Assembly: GCF_004027225.2 (NCBI RefSeq)
Contig: NC_044277.2
Coordinates: forward strand, 90,160,283 to 90,224,282
Reading direction: 5' to 3'
DNA from: Strigops habroptila
Taxonomy: Eukaryota; Chordata; Aves; Psittaciformes; Psittacidae
DNA length: 64,000 nt
The position numbers and the translations under genes are program-made. The notes beneath the pieces are model-generated. The model was not told where the DNA came from. It searched no databases and saw only the letters and a program-made list of their open reading frames with translations. Shown in pieces: positions 58,429 to 64,000 of the stretch. Within the stretch, counting starts at the first letter, position 1. Each line of letters starts with the position of its first letter.

Positions 58429-60353
58429 CTGAAAACTACAAAGGAAAATGGGCTGAAAATGAAGATGTTTCCAAAGAAATAACAACAAAAATTGCCAAGT
58501 ACTGGTTAGTAGCTGAGCATTCACTCAAGGTATAGAAAATAGTTTTCCCCTCAGGATTGTGTCTGTATTTTACCTTAAAAACTGTTAGGAGTTGTCTTTT
58601 GCCTCCAGTTCATAAATTGTTCCAAGTCTATTAAGATGTATAATTATTTGTTACTACACAGAGAGCGTGGATTTTTACAAATGTCTAATATTTACTTGTA
58701 AGTCTAAACCCTAGAACCGAAATTCTGTGGAATGTTTGCTCTTTAATTCTTACAATTATGTGCAGACTGGATTTTTCCTGGTGCTTATGACAGCTTGCTT
58801 CTGGAGTGGTGATGTCCATGGCCATGAGTTCATGTATTTAAAAACGCAAAGAATAAAAACTGTTTAGTAGTGGCGGCCATTTTGTCAAGAACATAAGATA
58901 AGCACTATAAAACAGATGTAACACTTTACAAGTGAAAACACTCTATGCAATTCTCTTATTTAAGCTTATACCTTGTAAGTCCTATATTTACTACAGGACC
59001 CTTGTTACCAATTAAAAATCTGATTTGTACCTTTCCTGCCAAGTCTACAAATAATTTTAAAACCTGTATTATTTGCTTATGTTTGTGTACACACACATTC
59101 TGGATAAAATTAAAAGCTGTGTAAGTTCAAACTAAAGTACAACTGAAATCCCTTTAACACTGAATTAAACTGAGCTCATATAAATCAGCTGTACTGAATA
59201 TTCAGAGAAGGGGTTGAGATCATGTACCTAAATAAGGGGAACAGTTACAGAAAATAAATACAACCACCCACCTCCAAGAGAATACTGCCAGTGCCACATG
59301 AACAACCTCGTAACAGCACCGATGATGCTCACTTTGTTTCGGTGTCAGAGCATACACAGACATGAACTGGAGTTATTTTACATCCCTAAGATGAACTGTG
59401 TTCTTGTCTCCAGATTTGGCTCAATCTTTTTTTTCTCCAATTTTCTCTACCTTTTCTCTTGCTACACAAGCAAGGAGGAACAGATTATTACTAAAATAAA
59501 ACAGAATAAAGCACAATTCCAATTTCTTGTTGAAAACAGAATAATGACTACTCTGGTAGTGCAGAAAACAACATTAAAATGCCTTACTTTAAAAGAAATA
59601 AAGAGAACATTTAGTACAGCTATGTGACCTTGTTCTCTCCAGCTCAACTTTGTTTTTCCCACTGTGTATTTGTAATAAGATAGTAACTGTAATAAGGATA
59701 AAATCCTGTTCCCGCTGACTGAGGTCAGGAATTCACTTTTTGTTTAAGTGCAAAACAGATGGGTGACATTTTATCAGCATGGCAAACATTTCAAATGTCA
59801 GATAAGTTTGGGGTTTTTTTAAGAATACAGCTCAGATCAAGGACTTGAAAAAGTACTATGAGGAGGGAGAAGGTAAAACCCAACTGATATAAACTCTTCC
59901 ACCTAAAATATGTATCATATTCTGAACAAAAGATTTCAATCGTGAACCATGGGTGCAAAGACTTTAAAATAATTTAATGCATGAAGTATGGATACAGTAA
60001 AAAACCCAAACACTTATAAACTCTGTAAGTCCATGTCAAGAACTAGAGGGTATGATTTTCTGTGAATGTATGAATGGAATGTGATCATCGTATTTTAACT
60101 AATTTTAAGATGTTCCTTCTTATTGTAGGAAAACAGAGCATGACAAAGGCAGATCATATTTTGAGTCAAATGAACAGTAATTTTTTCAACACCAAAATAA
60201 AAAGTTTATGTGTTTTTAATATGCATTTAAGTGAGACAAAAATGTAACCGAGACAGATGCAGCATTTTTTATCATTTTACCTGGCTTTTCCAGAGCCAGT
60301 TAAAAAGTGTATGCTATTGTTAATAGGAAAATATAAACATTACATATTATTAA
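58429..60353. other. spacer between TMEM14C and PAK1IP1, second part
   Basis: AT-rich intergenic sequence with no recognisable gene or repeat; it ends at the PAK1IP1 3' UTR. Confidence 0.55.
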
Positions 60354-60428
60354 TTTATTTTTGCCTCATTCACTTAGGAAAAGTTGCCATGTCTTTTGCG
60401 ACTTCCCAGAATGATGAGGCCATTTATT
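60354..60428 (-). terminator. PAK1IP1: candidate PAK1IP1 poly(A) signals
   Basis: Two AATAAA hexamers on the gene strand (tttatt at 60423-60428 and 60354-60359) lie about 135 and 205 bases after the stop codon, implying a short 3' UTR. Confidence 0.6.
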
Positions 60429-60561
60429 AGGGTAAAAACATTCATTACTTTTAAACAACAGATCAGTTCAGAGGTATATGTCTTGCCAGAGGTTTATATC
60501 CTTATAAAAACTACAGCAACATCAGCATCTACTTTTTATCTGGGAGAGAAAGTAGCTGCCT

Positions 60562-60722
60562 TCACGCTGAGCTATTCCGTTTCTTTTTCTTCTTTTGCAG
60601 TGGAGCTTCCAATTTTTGCTTCTCTAGAGCAATTTTTCTTTTTCTTTTTGCTGTTTTACCACTTTTATCAGTCCAACAAACTTTGTTTTTCCTGACTGTT
60701 GATGGTTTTTCATCTTCATTTG
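60562..60722 (-). CDS. PAK1IP1: PAK1IP1 last coding exon
   Basis: The acceptor is a long polypyrimidine tract followed by cag (intron bases from 60723). The exon starts by completing an alanine codon, then encodes NEDEKPSTVRKNKVCW and the lysine-rich tail, ending RNSSA with TGA at 60562-60564. Confidence 0.92.
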
Positions 60723-63700
60723 CTGAAAAAAAAAAAGGCAAGAAATTATTCACACTGATACGTAACTCCAGTCTGTATAGTCTAAAATGGCACAGAGACA
60801 TATTTGTATCTAATTTTATAAAAGGGGTTATAAATGATTTATTTACAGTGAAATGTGCAATTTATGCTAGCTTTGCCTGTGATATGAAAATATCTAGAGA
60901 TCATGTAAATAGATTACAATACAGAAAAACAACAGTAAAAAATCCAACTGAGCCAGACATCCTAAGTTTCTCTCATCTATCCTCAGACCTAGGTAAAAAA
61001 ATTAGGCCTCAGACATACTTTTTTTATAGGAAAACGTGACATGCACTTCTATCAAACTATTTCTTCTTTTCTTACTTGTCTCAAAGGCTTCACAATAGCT
61101 TCCACAGTAAATTATTCCAGTAAAGAAAAACAAAACTTTCATATAAGTGAAAAGAACTTTATGTCCTCCCAACACACACGAGATGCTATCAGATTGGTAA
61201 GGATATCTATACCACTTGCCAGTGTCTTATCCCCAGTTCTTCAAGATACCAAAACTTTTTCCAATGCATACACTGAAAACCTCCCACTTAGTATATTTCA
61301 TCTCACAGCCATATCAGCAACTGAAAATACATGCAGATCTCTTACCTTGAGATGATGTTGCAACCTTATCAGAAGTTTCTTTAATTTCTGAAGCTCGGTC
61401 AAGCCATACTGCAAGACACGTCAGTCTAGCTTTGGTATTGACTTCACACAGTAAAGACAGCCCATCTTTAATCTGAAGATAATATACAAAAAAAGATGAA
61501 TTAAATATTATTTTTGTTTAAATTTACTGAAGTATTTAAAGTGAAAAAGTATTCTACTGCCCACTTTCCATTTAATTTCTGGTGCCTAACAAGGTTTATA
61601 ACTAGAGGCTGTATACTAGTTAATGGTCACATTGTTACACTCCTGTTCCTGATACCTTATTCAGTGGTGGTTTTACAAACAAAAATCCCCATGGTTTTAA
61701 GAACATATCTTGATAAGCAAGATCAGTGGGTTTCAGGCATATGGGGGTAAGTTTAACACGAGGAATAACTAGAAGACTTATAGACACCCCTCCCCTCACC
61801 CCCCAAAAATAATGGTTTCAGAAGTTTCTCTAGAGTAATAGGGGTTTTTTGTACAGCTAAAATAATTTGAATTAAGTTACTGCATCAGATTCCTTTTCTC
61901 CCTCACAAAGACAAGGCTGCTGATCAAAAGTAATGTCTTCAGAGTGTGTTTCAAATTGCTTAACTGCAGTTTTATCAGTCAGCTCTGCAAATGCTTGAGC
62001 AAATATCATACTACAGGTATCAGGAGATAAAGTGTCACAAACATGTGCAACATAACAGCATCAACCCATCAGAAACTACTTGCATTAGGATATTCTACCT
62101 CACAGAGCTGGACAGAGCAGCCCATAGTATAAGGTTTTACAAAATTTTGCTTGCACAGGAAGAAAATCATGTATTTGGGAAAAATAAAAACCGGACAAAT
62201 TCAGATAAGATATATAAAGTGTATAAATACAGAGAGATATTTATTTGAACTAATCAAGATACTTACAGTGAAATATAGTAAATCCTTTATTACTAGGCAT
62301 TAAAAAAAAATGTAATTGTGATTTTAAAAGACAAGCCTCAGAGCAAACAATAAACATGGGAAATGTTGAAGTTAAGATGTGATTCCTTGCTGAACTGTGC
62401 TACTCAGAACTGTTTGAAAATACAGGAAATAAAAGTACCCAGTACATGAACGTGATTTTTCCAAAAGGACAGCTTTTTCCTCCCTACATGAACAACCACA
62501 CCCCCTCAATCCACAGAGTTTTAAAAGAGCAGCAACAGCCATCAACATTACAAAAGTTCACAGCAGTCCTTAGAACATAATGTAACTGATTAGATAGTCA
62601 TTACGTCTGGCCACGTAGGTCTGAAGGGAATCATGAATTACAAAAAGAGGAGGTGAGATCTCTGTAATATCATCAGATTTTAAAGTTTGTGGGGGGAAAA
62701 AAAAAAAAAGAAAAATATACAAGTGCATAAAATTATGTGCATAGACATACACATTTCTACTGAACATAACATGAAGGAAGATCAAGACATCCAGATTTCA
62801 AGCAAAATTTCCTCAGTGATTCAAAATTTATCTTTATAGCAGAACTGTCTGTAATTTTGGTTGTCTGATACTTTTCCACAAATGTAACAAGCAGTTAAAT
62901 AGACCAACCTTATTAAGATCCAGATTCCACATTTTAATGTAACCATCACTGCATGCAGTAACAATAACGTGCTGTCCTTCTCTTTCAAAACTATAGATAT
63001 CTTTTATTCTGTGAAGAAAATGCAATACTTTGTTACTTTATAGCATGGCAGCTCAGTTCAGAACAGTAACCTGACAGAAATTTAAAGAAAAAATAAATAA
63101 TAAAAAAAAAAGAGTAGGCAACAGTTTAAAAATCAGTTTGAAGAGAAAACCAGTGAACAACAGGCAGAAACAGTAATCTGTTTTGATGGCTGTCATTTAC
63201 AGCAGGAATGCCTGCCTTTGCTAGGCTCGTTAGGATTCAATTCAGAACACTTTAAAACTTTTAAGCACACACTATTAACCACATCAATGACATTTTAGCT
63301 AATGCTTTTGAGTTTTGATGAATTAGAAGCAGCATTTGGACAAGTATCTGGTGTGTGATAACAACCGAGAATATGTGATTACCCTCCTATTGTCCGAAAG
63401 AAGTACAAGTGGTTTGTTTTATGTAAGAATTCATAACAATCTGTAAAGACTGATTAAACACCCTTTAGATGGTCTTGCAGGAAAGTACTGGTACCCAATT
63501 TCAGAAATGCATAGACCACACACACAGAAGTGTGTTTAAAATTTAATTTTAAAGTGTAGTATTGACTTAAAAGTGTAGTATTTCTAATTCTATACCCTAT
63601 TGTTTTGCAACTTGCAAGGACAGCACAGTACTTGCGCTCATACTTTTAGGGACAAATTTGGGGGACAAATCTGTCCCAAATTTAGCACATAAATAAATTC

Positions 63701-64000
63701 ACTTTCTACACTAAAACAATACCAAAAGTAAAATCTGCTGAACATTATAAGTTACTGGACTTTACTGAGTACTCAGCATTGCCATAAATACTTAAATAGT
63801 AAACAAATACAGAATACCTGTTTTCATGAGCTTTGAATTCACACAGGCATTTTTGAGAGTCACAGCTGTAGAACCTTATAATTTCATCACCTCCAGCTAT
63901 GGCAAGGATAGAATCCTTGGAATGGGGAAAAAAAAATGCAAGTGTGATTAATTTCATGTGCTTCAAACCAGCTGATTTCCCATCACCTTTCTTTTTTGTA
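60562..64000 (-). CDS. PAK1IP1: PAK1IP1, C-terminal part (last four coding exons; gene continues right of window)
   Basis: Exons on the minus strand are 63818-63915, 62909-63008, 61346-61472 and 60562-60722, all with GT/AG borders and matching phases. Together they encode about 161 residues: a WD40 repeat (SILAIAGGDEIIRFYSCD, CLCEFKAHENR), the next repeat (HVIVTACSDGYIKMWNLD), the conserved LTCLAVWLD segment, and a lysine-rich tail (KTAKRKRKIALEKQKLEAPL, then KKKKKR) typical of nucleolar proteins. This matches the C-terminal half of vertebrate PAK1IP1 (392 residues in human); the tail here looks shorter. The family protein, homologue of yeast Mak11, acts in 60S ribosomal subunit maturation and binds and restrains PAK1 kinase. 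The N-terminal exons lie beyond 64000. Confidence 0.95.
61346..61472 (-). CDS. PAK1IP1: PAK1IP1 coding exon (third from right)
   Basis: 127 bases, acceptor tattatcttcag, donor ctcaag|gtaaga. It encodes IKDGLSLLCEVNTKARLTC and LAVWLDRASEIKETSDK, aligning with the human segment after the last WD repeat. Confidence 0.94.
62909..63008 (-). CDS. PAK1IP1: PAK1IP1 coding exon, WD40 repeat
   Basis: 100 bases, acceptor ttttcttcacag, donor aataag|gttggt (a non-consensus but valid GT). It completes the arginine of HENR, then encodes IKDIYSFEREGQHVIVTACS and DGYIKMWNLDLNK, with the WD-type dipeptide as MW. Confidence 0.95.
63818..63915 (-). CDS. PAK1IP1: PAK1IP1 coding exon, WD40 repeat (first seen in window)
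   Basis: 98 bases, acceptor tttccccattccaag, donor aacag|gtattc. It encodes DSILAIAGGDEIIRFYSCDS and QKCLCEFKAHEN plus two bases, corresponding to the human block SVLAVAGDEEVIRFF. Confidence 0.94.

Overview
The window is a bird nuclear genome segment. The evidence is intron-containing vertebrate genes with CpG-island promoters, several CR1 LINE fragments (the dominant avian retroposon, recognisable from its 3' tail and its reverse-transcriptase FADD motif), and an LTR that I recognise from Neoaves-type endogenous retroviruses. There are no operons, CRISPR arrays or tRNA/rRNA genes.

Layout. (1) 1-6181: first intron and first coding exon of GFOD1 (minus strand), with a CpG-island promoter at about 5.4-6.9 kb. 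(2) 6.9-18.4 kb: non-coding DNA with a CR1 tail, simple-sequence tracts and no supported gene. (3) 18.46-19.66 kb: a CR1 LINE copy, minus orientation, still encoding part of reverse transcriptase. (4) 19.66-38.15 kb: a head-to-tail tandem array of a ~5.7-kb unit (three full copies, a partial fourth, and a 0.3-kb remnant on the left). Each unit holds a CR1 fragment, a GATA-type microsatellite, a GC-rich 35-bp minisatellite, two pentamer repeats and minus-strand poly(A)-signal-like sites. Both array edges fall in the same part of the CR1. (5) 38.15-50.2 kb: GC-rich unassigned sequence beside a poly(T), a MIR-like SINE core, an ERV LTR, a long perfect hairpin, an orphan CpG island with a ~0.5-kb polypurine tract, and a CR1 tail. 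(6) 51.3-57.1 kb: complete TMEM14C (minus; four coding exons plus a 5' non-coding exon in a CpG island; 107 aa). (7) 60.56-64 kb: the last four coding exons of PAK1IP1 (minus), continuing off the right end.

TMEM14C and PAK1IP1 are neighbours on the same strand here, as in human 6p24. GFOD1 in human lies megabases away and, as I recall, on the opposite relative strand. The ~45-kb interval here, which contains the array, may therefore hold a rearrangement breakpoint or an assembly join. The genes have unrelated jobs: GFOD1 is a predicted oxidoreductase, TMEM14C is a mitochondrial membrane protein needed for heme synthesis, and PAK1IP1 is a nucleolar WD40 protein of ribosome biogenesis. The most interesting items are the tandem macrosatellite and its CR1-centred edges and mosaic variants. 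Two orphan exon-like minus-strand ORFs (50.2-50.4 kb and 58.3-58.4 kb) and the 45.4-kb hairpin also deserve a look.
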